A stretch of DNA of 64,000 nucleotides from Bacillus sp. V5-8f (GCF_002863565.1 NZ_PGUW01000001.1:1-64000), one strand, 5' to 3'. Shown: positions 17,208-26,850, numbered from the stretch's first letter. The notes: generated by a model not told the origin, from the sequence alone. Translations and numbers: made by a program.

Positions 17208-17236
17208 TTGTTTGAATAAGCCCCATTCCCTATAAT
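17208..17236 (+). promoter_or_regulatory. Sigma-A-type promoter of yvyE
   Basis: TTGTTT (17208-17213), a 17-base spacer and a consensus TATAAT (17231-17236) lie 47 bases upstream of the yvyE start. Confidence 0.7.
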
Positions 17237-17282
17237 ATGAAATAAGAACTGCAATCCACCGGTTGCATGAAGGAGGTTTACC

Positions 17283-17921
17283 ATGCTTCCAAGTTATTTG
17301 ACCGTCAAAGGCGACGGTGAGCATGAAATCATTATCCAAAAGTCCCGTTTCATTGCACATATTAAGCGCACAGAGACGGAAGAAGAGGCGCAGAACTTTA
17401 TCGCGTCCATAAAAAAGAAGCATCATGACGCTACTCATAATTGCTCGGCCTATTTAATTGGTGAACATGACCAAATCCAGAAGGCCAATGACGACGGTGA
17501 GCCGAGCGGAACAGCAGGTGTCCCTATCCTGGAAGTCATCAAGAAAAAAGGCCTGAAAGATACAGCTGTGGTTGTAACGCGCTATTTCGGGGGCATCAAG
17601 CTTGGTGCCGGCGGACTGATCCGCGCGTACGGAAAATCGGCTTCTGAAGGAATCAATGCAACAGGCATTGTAGAACGGAAACTTATGCGCGTGATGCATA
17701 CAAAAGTAGATTATACCTGGCTCGGAAAGCTCGAAAACGAACTCCGCTCCTCTATATATGAGATAAAAGAAATTGAATACCTCGATAACGTCATCATTCA
17801 AACCTTTGTCGAGGAAGGGCAAAAGCAGCAATTTGCCGACTGGATGACGGAGATGACGAATGGACAGGCAGCCATTACCGAGGGTGATATCCTTTATCAA
17901 GAGACAGACATCAAACGGTAG
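17283..17921 (+). CDS. yvyE: YigZ/IMPACT family protein YvyE
   Basis: A 212-residue protein. The N-terminal UPF0029/IMPACT domain, about 1-125, shows the family motifs (HDATHNCSAYLIG, NDDGEPSGTAGVPILEVI, VTRYFGGIKLGAGGLIRAYG). A C-terminal DUF1949 ferredoxin-like domain follows. Homologues bind nucleotides or nucleic acids; their precise role is not settled. ATG 17283 follows AAGGAGG closely. It stands divergent from degS and next to an LCP ligase gene, as in Bacillus subtilis (degS-yvyE-tagU). Confidence 0.95.
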   Translation: MLPSYLTVKGDGEHEIIIQKSRFIAHIKRTETEEEAQNFIASIKKKHHDATHNCSAYLIGEHDQIQKANDDGEPSGTAGVPILEVIKKKGLKDTAVVVTRYFGGIKLGAGGLIRAYGKSASEGINATGIVERKLMRVMHTKVDYTWLGKLENELRSSIYEIKEIEYLDNVIIQTFVEEGQKQQFADWMTEMTNGQAAITEGDILYQETDIKR

Positions 17922-18021
17922 TTCCTTCCTTATCCTCTTGCTCCAGGAACAAAGTGTAGATAGATTTTTAGCATTTCGGTGGCATATAATAGGATGTAAC
18001 ACACTAAAGCGAGGATATTAC

Positions 18022-19023
18022 ATGGCCAAAACAACACGACTGAAAAGGACGAAAAAGAAGAAAAACAATTGGAAGTTGTTTTTCCTTACTCTCCTTTTAT
18101 TTATATTGGGAGGAACCGGCTATTGGGCGTATGATATACTGACCAGCTCCCAAGAGGCATCCAAAAAAATATATGAAGCGTATGAACCGAGCCATCGAGA
18201 CGAGGATATAAGAATCTCGAAAGAACCTTTTTCTGTTTTGCTCGCCGGGATCGACAATCAGGGCGGCGCACGCAGGGCTGATATGCTTATGTTGGTTACG
18301 GTAAATCCTAAAACAGAACAGGTGTTTATGCTAAGCATTCCGAGGGACTCGCGTGTTTACGTCCCGGAAAAGGGGTATAAAACGAAGATTAATCACACCT
18401 ATGGCTATAAGGGCGGCATTAAGTCAACAATTGAAGTAACAGAAGAGCTACTTGATGTTCCTATTGATTATTTCGTTACGACCAATTTTCAAGGATTTCG
18501 GGACATTGTCGACACTTTGGGCGGCATCACGGTTGATGTTCCTTTTACGTTCAGGGAGGTTATGACAGGCGGTAAGTATAAAACATTCTATAAGGGCCCA
18601 ATGGAGCTGAATGGAAATGAAGCCCTGGCATATGTCCGCATGCGCAAGAAAGACCCTAAGGGGGATCTCGGAAGAAACGAACGCCAGCAGCAAGTGATTA
18701 AAGAGATTATTGGCAAAAGCACGTCCTTTGGATCCATCATCAAAATTGATGATGTGATGAATGATCTTGGAGAAAATGTCAAAACTAATATCCGGCCGTC
18801 ACGAATGCTGGAATTTGTAAGATTATATCAAAACATTAAGGATGGGCAAATCGAAAACCTTAAGCTTGAAGGAAACAGCAGAACAATTAGAGGAGTTTCC
18901 TACTATATTCCTTCTGAAACATCCATTGAAGATAATGCCACTATGATGAAAAGATCTTTAAGCGGCGAAAAAATCGACATAGAACAAGAACAGAACAGCA
19001 CTGTAACTAAATCCAGTCATTAA
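18022..19023 (+). CDS. tagU: LytR-CpsA-Psr (LCP) family glycopolymer ligase, TagU-like
   Basis: A 333-residue membrane-anchored enzyme with a short Lys/Arg-rich cytoplasmic N-terminus, one membrane segment at about residues 18-36, then the LCP domain. The LCP domain starts at FSVLLAGIDNQGGARRADML and includes LSIPRDSRVYVP and the C-terminal YVRMRKKDPKGDLGRNERQQ with its conserved Arg/Asp residues. LCP proteins move undecaprenyl-linked wall polymers onto peptidoglycan. ATG 18022 follows GCGAGGAT; upstream in-frame starts overlap yvyE and lack a site. The position after yvyE matches TagU (LytR) of Bacillus subtilis. Confidence 0.93.
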   Translation: MAKTTRLKRTKKKKNNWKLFFLTLLLFILGGTGYWAYDILTSSQEASKKIYEAYEPSHRDEDIRISKEPFSVLLAGIDNQGGARRADMLMLVTVNPKTEQVFMLSIPRDSRVYVPEKGYKTKINHTYGYKGGIKSTIEVTEELLDVPIDYFVTTNFQGFRDIVDTLGGITVDVPFTFREVMTGGKYKTFYKGPMELNGNEALAYVRMRKKDPKGDLGRNERQQQVIKEIIGKSTSFGSIIKIDDVMNDLGENVKTNIRPSRMLEFVRLYQNIKDGQIENLKLEGNSRTIRGVSYYIPSETSIEDNATMMKRSLSGEKIDIEQEQNSTVTKSSH

Positions 19024-19055
19024 AAAATCCGGTTAAAAAAACCGGATTTTTTTCG
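19024..19055 (+). terminator. Terminator after the first LCP gene
   Basis: AATCCGGTT-AAAAA-AACCGGATT followed by TTTTTCG is a 9-bp stem with a T-run immediately after the stop codon. Confidence 0.88.
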
Positions 19056-19260
19056 TTTTTCTGACTTAGCAGGTTTTGGTGAAGGGTAATAAATTATTGT
19101 CGAATCAACAGGAAAATGCGATAATAAAGCTTAGGTTGATTTTAAAGCCATTATAAATTACGTCTTTTATACTAGATATAATTTCCTAGATTAAGAGTTA
19201 ATAGATGCGAAACATCCTTTCGTTTTAGTAAAAAATTCACAAATGAAAAGAGGATAGAAA

Positions 19261-20322
19261 ATGCCTTACAATACAAACAATGATACACCGCCTCGAAGAT
19301 ATGTCATAAGGAAGAAAAGGAAAAAGAAGAAGAAACGAATCGCCCTATTATTCGTTACGATGTTTTTATTTTCTATAATTGGATATGCAGGCTTTGTTAT
19401 CTATAATACCTATGCTGCCTTTAATGATACGTACGCGGACGGACGGGAAAAATCTGCGCTGCGTGATGAACAGGTAAAAGTATCGGATGACCCATTCTCC
19501 GTGTTACTGCTTGGAATTGAGGACTATTCCGGGGAACATGATCGCGGACGATCCGATACCATCATGGTAGCAACCTTCAACCCTAAAACTGACAATATGA
19601 AGCTTCTTAGCATTCCCCGTGATACCCTGGTTGATCTTCCAGGCAGGGTCAACCAGGATAAAATAAACCATGCCTATGCGGACGGCGGCAGGGATGAAAC
19701 CATTGAAACGGTTGAAAAGTTTTTAAATATCCCGATTGATTACTATGCGTTGGTCAACTTCAAAGGATTTACAAAGGTCATTGATGAAGTGGGTGGCGTA
19801 ACGGTCGATGTTCCATTTGATTTCAAAGATATCGACAAGGACTGGAATCATTACTCTTTCAAAGAAGGCAAGCAAACCTTAAATGGTGATGAAGCCCTGG
19901 TCTACTCAAGAATGCGAAAGAAAGACCCACGCGGCGATTTCGGCCGGAACATGAGACAAAGACAAGTCGTAACCGGCTTAATTGATGAATTATCTTCACC
20001 TAAAACACTGTTGAAAATTGATGATATTGCAGAGGTTGCAGGAAAAAACATTCAAACCAATATGTCAATTGGTGAGGCAATGGGCCTAAGCAAAAACCTT
20101 ACCAACTTTAATAAATCAAAGATTGAACAATTGGAAATTAAAGGTGAAGATGACTACGAGAATGGCGTGTACTATTTCAAGCCGGATGAAGAGGAAGTGG
20201 CTCAGGTCACCCATACATTAAGATCCCATCTTGACCTGCCAACAGAAGAGGAAGAAACAACTGACTCCTCCTCTGATTCCGAGTCATATGACGAATCAAC
20301 ATACGATTCTGACTCACAATAA
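19261..20322 (+). CDS. Second LCP family glycopolymer ligase
   Basis: A 353-residue paralogue of the preceding gene. It has a strongly basic N-terminus (YVIRKKRKKKKKRIA), a membrane segment at about 26-46, and an LCP domain from FSVLLLGIEDYSGEHDRGRS through LSIPRDTLVDLP and YSRMRKKDPRGDFGRNMRQR. It ends with a Ser/Asp/Glu-rich tail of about 30 residues that the first copy lacks. GAAAAGAGGAT precedes the ATG. It faces the polysaccharide cluster across a shared terminator, which suits a ligase for the product of that cluster. Confidence 0.93.
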   Translation: MPYNTNNDTPPRRYVIRKKRKKKKKRIALLFVTMFLFSIIGYAGFVIYNTYAAFNDTYADGREKSALRDEQVKVSDDPFSVLLLGIEDYSGEHDRGRSDTIMVATFNPKTDNMKLLSIPRDTLVDLPGRVNQDKINHAYADGGRDETIETVEKFLNIPIDYYALVNFKGFTKVIDEVGGVTVDVPFDFKDIDKDWNHYSFKEGKQTLNGDEALVYSRMRKKDPRGDFGRNMRQRQVVTGLIDELSSPKTLLKIDDIAEVAGKNIQTNMSIGEAMGLSKNLTNFNKSKIEQLEIKGEDDYENGVYYFKPDEEEVAQVTHTLRSHLDLPTEEEETTDSSSDSESYDESTYDSDSQ

Positions 20323-20334
20323 AACTTGCCAAAA

Positions 20335-20372
20335 AAATCCCCTTATCGCTGGCTGACGGTAAGGGGATTTTG
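20335..20372. terminator. Bidirectional terminator between the LCP gene and the polysaccharide cluster
   Basis: AAAATCCCCTTAT and GTAAGGGGATTTT form a 12-bp stem around an 11-12 base loop, with A/T runs on both sides. It serves the plus-strand LCP gene and the minus-strand cluster. Confidence 0.85.
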
Positions 20373-20382
20373 CTATCTTGCG

Positions 20383-21057
20383 TTATTCTTCATAGCTGCG
20401 GAATATCTCCGGTAGGATCAATATAATGATACTGACCATGATTCCAATAATCAAACCAAAGATCGCTCGGCTTAAAGGACTATGCGGATCCTGGCTGACC
20501 TGAACGTCTTCAACGATTTGGTTCTTTTTATAATCAAATTGGAGCAGAAATTCGTTTTCTCGGATAAACTCTTGTTGTTTAACCTGCTCTGTAGTTGTTT
20601 CGATTTCCTTTACAGCATCTACCTGGTTCTTTATGAAATTATATTTCCTTTGAAACAGATCGTCACTTCTAGCAATAAAGCCATCTACCACTGCCGATAA
20701 AACGGCCTCTGCCTTTTTTTTGTCTTCACTTTGGTACTGAAGTGTTACCGTTTTTGTTTCGCTTGTTTCTACCGTTAAACGTTGCTTGATCGCTTCATTA
20801 GTTTCGTTCAATTTGTTTCCCGCGTTAATGTTGTTAAGGAAGGCATCAGATTGAACGATTTTTTGTACCTTCCTTGGATCCGTTAACCCTTCATTTTCAA
20901 AATTGCCCAATTCAACCTGTGCCTCTGCAGAATAGGTTACAGGCTGTCTGCTCTCATAAATATAGGCAATGGCCGCTGTAAGGATTGGAATGAGGATTAA
21001 CAGGATGGCTAGCTTCCGTAACCTGTTTAAAATTCTTGAAATTGTACCTTTAAACAT
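20383..21057 (-). CDS. Wzz/CapA-type chain-length determinant (YveK-like)
   Basis: A 224-residue membrane protein of the polysaccharide co-polymerase type. It has a membrane segment at about 15-33, an extracellular helical domain, a proline-containing motif before the second membrane segment (QDPHSPLSRAIFG), and that segment near 198-219. It would set polymer length with the Wzy-like polymerase encoded upstream, whose stop it overlaps by 8 bases. In many Bacillus eps/cap loci a tyrosine autokinase (YwqD/EpsB type) follows; none is present here. Confidence 0.88.
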   Translation of the reverse strand: MFKGTISRILNRLRKLAILLILIPILTAAIAYIYESRQPVTYSAEAQVELGNFENEGLTDPRKVQKIVQSDAFLNNINAGNKLNETNEAIKQRLTVETSETKTVTLQYQSEDKKKAEAVLSAVVDGFIARSDDLFQRKYNFIKNQVDAVKEIETTTEQVKQQEFIRENEFLLQFDYKKNQIVEDVQVSQDPHSPLSRAIFGLIIGIMVSIIILILPEIFRSYEE

Positions 21058-22519
21058 TTTTTCCTCCTATATGCTGTGCTTTATTAGAATGAAGATTAAC
21101 GTATCCTACCGCAAAAGCGAGAAATAACCAGTTATAATTTAATGCCATGAAGGAATTCGGACTGATGCTGGAGAATATGAAAACAAGTATGCTGCATAAA
21201 AGAGCCTCAGTGATAAGCTTAGTATGATTCGTCCTGATAGTCCGTTTTATTTTATAAAGAGAGATAAACAGGAAGATGAACAAGAGAATATATCCTGTAA
21301 AGATCAGCAAGCCATAATGGACAAAGATTTCTGCCCACCAGTTATGGATATTATAGTCTTGATGCGTATCATACACCCCGAAATTCTTCATATAGAATTC
21401 AACATTACCAGGGCTTATGCCAAAACCAAAGCTGTTTTCAATAAATGTCCTGGCATTTCTCAATAAGTTTTCTCTAATATCGACAGAGCCAGCCGCGCCG
21501 CCCCCGTTTCCAGGCAGCAAACTGGTGATTTGGGAACTTAAGTTCAAAAAGATATTATCCAATCTCGACCGAAGAACAAAGAGAATACCGATAAAAGGGA
21601 TAGCCGCTAATAAGGTGAAGGCCATCTTTTGTCTTCTATTCAGCAGGAAAAGGAACCAGAAGACAGCTCCCAATGCTACCGCTATATAATTGGCCCTGGA
21701 ATTCGTTTCTACTATAAGATAAACCGAAAGTAAGGCCCCCATAGCGCCAATAAGGTTATAAATAATCCTTTTTCCATTCTTGGCAAGCGAGACAAAAAAG
21801 AAAAAACTAATAGCTAAAAAGCTGCCAAAATCATTTTCATTTACAAAGACAGAGGTCGGAATATGCTTTTGATAGGCAGATACCTCTGTAATCCTTGAAA
21901 TTGGAAGATGAATTTGAAGAAGGTTATTGACTAACCCTATCCCTATCAATAGAATACCCATGACGATCCATATCGTAAAAAACTCTATATAACTCTTTTC
22001 ATCCCGCAACAATGCCACTGTTAGGATTACTAATGAAATCCCAGTTCCGAGGAAAATAAGTTCTTTTACGGTTTCTATCGGCTGTGCGGACCAGTTCATA
22101 GCAACAAGTCCATACAAAATCCAGAAGATAAAATAGTAGAAGACCCACTTTACGTTAACGTCCCGGAAGTAAGTCAACTGCCTTCGTTTTATCATCTCGA
22201 TGATCACCAATAACCAAGTGAAGGCAATTAAGATTCTGAATGGAAAGATGGAAATGGATGCTACTTTTACTGATACGAGAGCGGCTCCAATAAAGGAGCT
22301 TGCTATTGTTAAGGCATAGATCCTGTAATCCCAGCCCCTATTTCTCCAAAAGCAAACAATATAAAAGGTAATAACAAACAAGGCAAGTATCAGCAGAAGT
22401 AAAGCTGCTGCCCCGTACAACAGGTTAACCTCGACCTTCATGGAGGCATAGCCTAATACTGCAGCAATGAAGCAGGCAAGGATGATCTGGATGAATGTTT
22501 GCGATTTATTGACCAACAA
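21050..22519 (-). CDS. O-antigen ligase/polymerase family membrane protein (Wzy-like)
   Basis: A 489-residue protein with about ten to twelve hydrophobic segments and a large extracellular loop between about 330 and 400 carrying HQDYNIHNWWAEIFVHYGLL. That H/N/W signature, with ETNSRANYIAVALG upstream, is typical of the Wzy_C/WaaL superfamily. It most likely polymerises lipid-linked repeat units of the cluster's polysaccharide on the outer face of the membrane. Polymerase and ligase cannot be told apart by sequence alone; the flippase and Wzz neighbours favour polymerase. Confidence 0.88.
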   Translation of the reverse strand: MLVNKSQTFIQIILACFIAAVLGYASMKVEVNLLYGAAALLLLILALFVITFYIVCFWRNRGWDYRIYALTIASSFIGAALVSVKVASISIFPFRILIAFTWLLVIIEMIKRRQLTYFRDVNVKWVFYYFIFWILYGLVAMNWSAQPIETVKELIFLGTGISLVILTVALLRDEKSYIEFFTIWIVMGILLIGIGLVNNLLQIHLPISRITEVSAYQKHIPTSVFVNENDFGSFLAISFFFFVSLAKNGKRIIYNLIGAMGALLSVYLIVETNSRANYIAVALGAVFWFLFLLNRRQKMAFTLLAAIPFIGILFVLRSRLDNIFLNLSSQITSLLPGNGGGAAGSVDIRENLLRNARTFIENSFGFGISPGNVEFYMKNFGVYDTHQDYNIHNWWAEIFVHYGLLIFTGYILLFIFLFISLYKIKRTIRTNHTKLITEALLCSILVFIFSSISPNSFMALNYNWLFLAFAVGYVNLHSNKAQHIGGKNV

Positions 22520-22579
22520 CTGTGTCCACTCCTAAAATGAAGAAAGGCCGTTATGAAACAGCCTCCCCTCCATGGTTGG

Positions 22580-23290
22580 TTATTGATTTCTAAGTAATTG
22601 GTCCTCTGGAACGTTGCGCAATTTTTTCGCTGGGAAACCTAGGACCAATTCTTCTTTCTTCACATCACGGGTTACAATGCTTCCGGCCGCTACAGCACCA
22701 TCTTCTTCAATTGTTTTTCCAGGGAGAACAATGGCATTGGCACCAATGCGTCCACCTTTTTTGATCGTAACGCCTTTAAATTTATCATAGCGCTCTTTTG
22801 ATCTAGCCATGTAGTTATCGTTCGTTGTTACGACACATGGCGCGATGAAAACATAATCTTCAATCTCTGAATAAGCTGTGATATAGCAATTCGTTTCTAG
22901 CTTGCACTTAATTCCTACTTTGCAGTCATTTTCGACTGAAACGCCCCTGCCCACGATGGTTTGTGCGCCAATGTGGACTCGTTCGCGTACTGTTGCAAGG
23001 TCTGCTACAAAAACTTCATCATCTAATGTTGCATTGGCATAGATAATGGAAGAGGTGCCGATCGTGACGCCAGAACCGATAACCGTAGGCGGAAGCTTCT
23101 TCACTTCAGGGAGAATAGAATTCTTCGCACGTGTCGGCTGCTTTCCAATGACCGCATTGTCCTGGATGATTACATTGCTGCCGATCTGAACGCCATCATA
23201 AATAATGACATTATTGCCGAGTGTAACGTTTTCCCCAAACGTTACCCCTTCTTTAATGATTACATTCAATCCTTTAGATACTGGTTCCAT
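22580..23290 (-). CDS. Hexapeptide-repeat N-acetyltransferase, WlbB/WbpD-like
   Basis: A 236-residue left-handed beta-helix protein with repeated [LIV]-G-x4 hexapeptides (GENVTLGNNVIIYDGVQIGS) and the acetyl-CoA-binding C-terminal pattern (IGANAIVLPGKTIEEDGAVA). WlbB/WbpD acetylates the 3-amino group of UDP-2-acetamido-3-amino-2,3-dideoxyglucuronate. The neighbouring aminotransferase and the dehydrogenases upstream make exactly that substrate, which supports this reading over a generic serine or sialic acid acetyltransferase. Only 14 bases separate it from the aminotransferase gene. Confidence 0.85.
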   Translation of the reverse strand: MEPVSKGLNVIIKEGVTFGENVTLGNNVIIYDGVQIGSNVIIQDNAVIGKQPTRAKNSILPEVKKLPPTVIGSGVTIGTSSIIYANATLDDEVFVADLATVRERVHIGAQTIVGRGVSVENDCKVGIKCKLETNCYITAYSEIEDYVFIAPCVVTTNDNYMARSKERYDKFKGVTIKKGGRIGANAIVLPGKTIEEDGAVAAGSIVTRDVKKEELVLGFPAKKLRNVPEDQLLRNQ

Positions 23291-23304
23291 CTAGTAACCC
23301 TCCC

Positions 23305-24417
23305 TTACTTGTTATAAAACTCTCTGATCTTCTCTACCACATATGCTTGCTGCTCATCTTTAAGCTCTGGGAACATAGGAAGAGACAATGCTTCAGCTGC
23401 CGCTTTTTCTGTTTCAGGAAGGTCGCCTTTTTTGTATCCAAGGTATTCGAATACAGGCTGCAGGTGCAATGGCTGTGGATAGTAAATCATCGTTGATACG
23501 CCTTGCTCCTTCAGGTATGCCTGCAATTCATCACGCTGAGGCACGCGGATTGTATATTGGTGGTATACATGGTGGTTGAACTCTTCTTCATATGGAGTAG
23601 TAACCACGTCTCCTACCGCTTCTTTCAATAGCTTTGTATAGTTTGCTGCCTTCTCTTTGCGTTTTTCGCTCCAGTCATTTAAGTGAGGGAATTTCACATT
23701 TAAGATGGCTGCTTGCATTTCGTCCAAACGGCTGTTATAGCCCAACACATGGTGGTAGTATTTAGGCTTGCTTCCATGCACGCGGATTACACGCAATTTT
23801 TCGCCGATTTCATCATCTGCCGTGATGATCATGCCGGCATCGCCATAAGCACCAAGGTTCTTAGTCGGGAAAAAGCTATAGCACGCAACTGTTCCAAGCT
23901 CCCCAACCTTTTTGCCTTTATATTCAGAACCGATTGCCTGTGCAGCATCTTCCACAATATATAGATTATGCTTGTCCGCAATCTCTTTAATTTTGTCCAT
24001 GTCAGCCATTTGGCCATAAAGGTGAACAGGAATAATGGCTTTTGTTTTGTCAGTCACTGCTTTTTCGATTGCAGCCGGGTCGATATTAAATGTTTTCGGA
24101 TCGATATCCACGAAAACTGGTGTAGCACCAGTTCTAGCAATCGCTCCAGCTGTAGCGAAAAATGTAAAGGAAGGTGCAATAACTTCATCCCCAGGTCCGA
24201 CTCCCAATCCCATTAGTGAGATGTTTAACGCGTCACTCCCGTTGGCCACTCCGATTCCATGCTTTGAATTGCTATATTCAGCTACATCACTCTCAAGCTT
24301 TTTTACGTTCGGGCCTAGAATGAAATGCGCTTTCGTCATTACTTCTTCCACAGCGGCATTGATTTCACTCTTAAGCTTTTGGTACTGTTCAGTTAAGTCT
24401 AGCATAGGTACTTGCAT
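23305..24417 (-). CDS. DegT/DnrJ/EryC1 PLP aminotransferase, WlbC/WbpE-like
   Basis: A 370-residue sugar aminotransferase. PLP-binding features are visible: GSDALNISL at about 60-68, VEDAAQAIGS near 155-164, and the Schiff-base Lys186 in SFFPTKNLGAYGDAG. The start is ATG 24417 (MQVPMLDLTEQY) behind AGAGGG; a longer frame adds 15 residues unlike the family. It most likely transfers an amino group to C3 of the 3-keto-UDP-GlcNAc uronate made by the WlbA-like oxidoreductase. Family members also work on other keto-sugars, so the substrate assignment rests on context. Confidence 0.88.
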   Translation of the reverse strand: MQVPMLDLTEQYQKLKSEINAAVEEVMTKAHFILGPNVKKLESDVAEYSNSKHGIGVANGSDALNISLMGLGVGPGDEVIAPSFTFFATAGAIARTGATPVFVDIDPKTFNIDPAAIEKAVTDKTKAIIPVHLYGQMADMDKIKEIADKHNLYIVEDAAQAIGSEYKGKKVGELGTVACYSFFPTKNLGAYGDAGMIITADDEIGEKLRVIRVHGSKPKYYHHVLGYNSRLDEMQAAILNVKFPHLNDWSEKRKEKAANYTKLLKEAVGDVVTTPYEEEFNHHVYHQYTIRVPQRDELQAYLKEQGVSTMIYYPQPLHLQPVFEYLGYKKGDLPETEKAAAEALSLPMFPELKDEQQAYVVEKIREFYNK

Positions 24418-24424
24418 AATCAGT

Positions 24425-25663
24425 TTACCCTCTTTCCGTTTTAGTAGCTTGCACTTCTTCACAAACAGCGATAAAGCGTTCAGCTAGTTTTTCCATATTA
24501 TGATTTTCATAAAGATAAGCAAAACTATTTGCCTTGATTTCCTGTCTTTGCTCGGCAGACAGATCCAACAGCTGATTTAACCCATCAGCGAATGCTTTTG
24601 GATCTTCAGGAGGAACGGTTATTCCGGCATTGGCAGCTTCAACAATATTATTATATACCTTACCGGCAAATAAAATAGGATTCCCTACCATTAGGTAGTC
24701 ATTTAGCTTATTGAGACTGATGCCGAATCGGTATAAATTCGTATTTAACATCGATACCAGGACAACATCTGCCAAATTCACCGTCGATAACACTTCATTT
24801 TTCGGGACACCACTAAAAAAATAAATATTTTCTCTATGTTTTGCCGCCTTTTTCAAGCCTTCTTTTTCAGGTCCCTCACCGATAAATACATAAGCTGTAT
24901 CGTCTCTATGTAAGTATTCGGCAGATTCAACGATCGTATAAAGGGAATTCGCCATTCCGTGGGAGCCGATATACAACGCAATACGAGGATACTTTTTTCG
25001 AATCTCTGCTATTTCAGCTTCCATAGAGGACGGATTCTCAAGCTCCTCTTGTTTGCTCATATCGATGCCGTTCGGGATATAGACGATTTTTTCCCGGGGG
25101 ATCCCTAAAGTAGTGATGTATTTGTGCGCCCCAGGTAATGTGACGATTATCTTTTCAGCCTTTTTATATACGAACTTTTCTATGATGCCGAACATGACTG
25201 CAACCGGATGCCGTTCGCTCATTGAACCGAATTCAATTAACGTCCTCGGCCACAAATCTCTTATTTCCACAACATAGCTCGCTTTTTTCCATTTGCTTAA
25301 AAAATAGCCTGCAAGGCATGCAAATAAATGGACAGAGGAACCCACAATCACATCAGGCTTCTCCTTCAATTGCATTCCCCGGAACAAAGCAAGGAAGAAA
25401 TAACTGATCATGTTCAAAAGGCGCTTTGCACTATTTCCCTTATACGGAAGTGTCCAAACCCATTCATACACGACCCCATTCACATTCTCTCTATAATTCT
25501 TCTTGTTGGGGTTTCTCCACTTAAATAAATAGGCGAGAAAGCTGCTGGCAAAAATCGTCACTTCATGGCCTTTCTGGACCATGTATTTAGATAGATCATA
25601 ATGGCGGGTAATACCTGTTTCATTGGGCTTTAAAGCAACATGGTTCAAAATCCAAATCTTCAT
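24425..25663 (-). CDS. Glycosyltransferase family 4 (WbuB-like)
   Basis: A 412-residue GT-B enzyme. The N-terminal half begins KIWILNHVALKPNETGITRH and shows the GSSVHLFACLAGYFL region. The C-terminal donor-binding half starts around IPNGIDMSKQ, with ALYIGSHGMANSL and FIGEGPEKEGL. It is close in style to WbuB-type N-acetyl-amino-sugar transferases. ATGA overlap with the upstream glycosyltransferase gene (4 bases) shows tight coupling. It is predicted to add one sugar of the repeat unit on the inner membrane face; donor and acceptor are unknown. Confidence 0.88.
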   Translation of the reverse strand: MKIWILNHVALKPNETGITRHYDLSKYMVQKGHEVTIFASSFLAYLFKWRNPNKKNYRENVNGVVYEWVWTLPYKGNSAKRLLNMISYFFLALFRGMQLKEKPDVIVGSSVHLFACLAGYFLSKWKKASYVVEIRDLWPRTLIEFGSMSERHPVAVMFGIIEKFVYKKAEKIIVTLPGAHKYITTLGIPREKIVYIPNGIDMSKQEELENPSSMEAEIAEIRKKYPRIALYIGSHGMANSLYTIVESAEYLHRDDTAYVFIGEGPEKEGLKKAAKHRENIYFFSGVPKNEVLSTVNLADVVLVSMLNTNLYRFGISLNKLNDYLMVGNPILFAGKVYNNIVEAANAGITVPPEDPKAFADGLNQLLDLSAEQRQEIKANSFAYLYENHNMEKLAERFIAVCEEVQATKTERG

Positions 25664-26826
25664 TCAGATACCACCCTTGTCTCACGCCGGGATAATTGTT
25701 CATATAGCATGGCCAATGTTTTACTTTCATGCTCCCAGTTATATTTTTCGATAATGGAACACTTCCCGTTTTGGCCCATTGCCGCCGCTTCTTCCGGGTG
25801 TTCCATGATCCATTGCATGGCATTGGAAATCTCTTCTGGATTAAGCGGGTCCACACATAGTCCACATTTCGCATCATCGACAATTTCCTTCCACAATGGG
25901 AAGTTGGCCGCGATGACAGGAATTCCTGCAGCCATATATTCAAACATTTTAATGGGCAGGGAAACCATATATCTTGGCTCAGGATAAAGCAGCACCAATC
26001 CTACCTTAGCATTTTTCAGGTGCTGTTTTACACCAGGCCTGTCCAAATAGCCAGTATAACGGATGTATTTCCATTCTTCCTTTTTCTCCAATTCCGATTG
26101 AAGGGCAGGCGGAGCAAACGCACCAGCCAACACTAAATTCATTGGCACCTTTTGATTGGCAAGCCCAATTGCCTCAGCCATCTCAAAAACCCCGCGAATC
26201 TTCGTAATGCTTCCAACGTATAAGGCATATGGATCCCTTAAATGAGGCGGCAGGGCTTCCTTTGTCTGAAGAGGACTTTCATGGCCATCATCCAATAATT
26301 CACCCATGATCGGATAATTATGGACCACCACACTGTTGGAATTATATGTACGAAAACGGTTATTGATGGTCGGCGTTGCAGTGACAATCCCGTCATATCT
26401 TTTCGAAGCCAATTTTTCAGCTGTCTTAACAGTGAATGAGACAATCTTCCTTAATGGTTTAGGAATCCATTGCTTAGAAAGGACTTGCTCTGGAACGTCC
26501 TCATGGACATCATATATCACCTTTTTGCCTTTCTTTTTCAACAAAAGGCCTACTGGCATAAGCTCTGGATCATGAAAATGATAGACATCCGCATTTACTT
26601 CCAATGCTTTCTTATATACAGCTGAAGGACCTTTCACCATTTTCAAAAAACGGTTAGAGGACCGGGCCTCTACTCCGATGATCTGGACATCATTTTTTGT
26701 ATATGTCTCACTATTGGCGACGATTAATGAAACATCGTGGCCTGCTTCCTGCAGCGATTGGCATTCTTTCACGAAGATTCTTATATCCTCCGCAGGATGA
26801 ACAGACGTTAAATGGCATATCTTCAT
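25660..26826 (-). CDS. Glycosyltransferase family 4
   Basis: A 388-residue GT-B enzyme starting KICHLTSVHPAEDIRIF, with HFHDPELMPVGLLLK in the acceptor half. The donor half contains ALYVGSITKIRGVFEM and EPRYMVSLPIKMFEYMAAGI, carrying the E-x7-E-like arrangement of family 4. ATG 26826 follows AAGGGG by 7 bases; a longer frame with twelve extra residues lacks a site. It overlaps the next gene by 4 bases. The donor sugar is unknown. Confidence 0.88.
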   Translation of the reverse strand: MKICHLTSVHPAEDIRIFVKECQSLQEAGHDVSLIVANSETYTKNDVQIIGVEARSSNRFLKMVKGPSAVYKKALEVNADVYHFHDPELMPVGLLLKKKGKKVIYDVHEDVPEQVLSKQWIPKPLRKIVSFTVKTAEKLASKRYDGIVTATPTINNRFRTYNSNSVVVHNYPIMGELLDDGHESPLQTKEALPPHLRDPYALYVGSITKIRGVFEMAEAIGLANQKVPMNLVLAGAFAPPALQSELEKKEEWKYIRYTGYLDRPGVKQHLKNAKVGLVLLYPEPRYMVSLPIKMFEYMAAGIPVIAANFPLWKEIVDDAKCGLCVDPLNPEEISNAMQWIMEHPEEAAAMGQNGKCSIIEKYNWEHESKTLAMLYEQLSRRETRVVSE

Positions 26827-26850
26827 ATAAAACCCCTTAAAATTCATAAG

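Noticed and set aside
17454-18002. Minus-strand 182-codon frame opposite yvyE
   Set aside because: Antisense to a well-conserved gene, no translation signal, no family resemblance.
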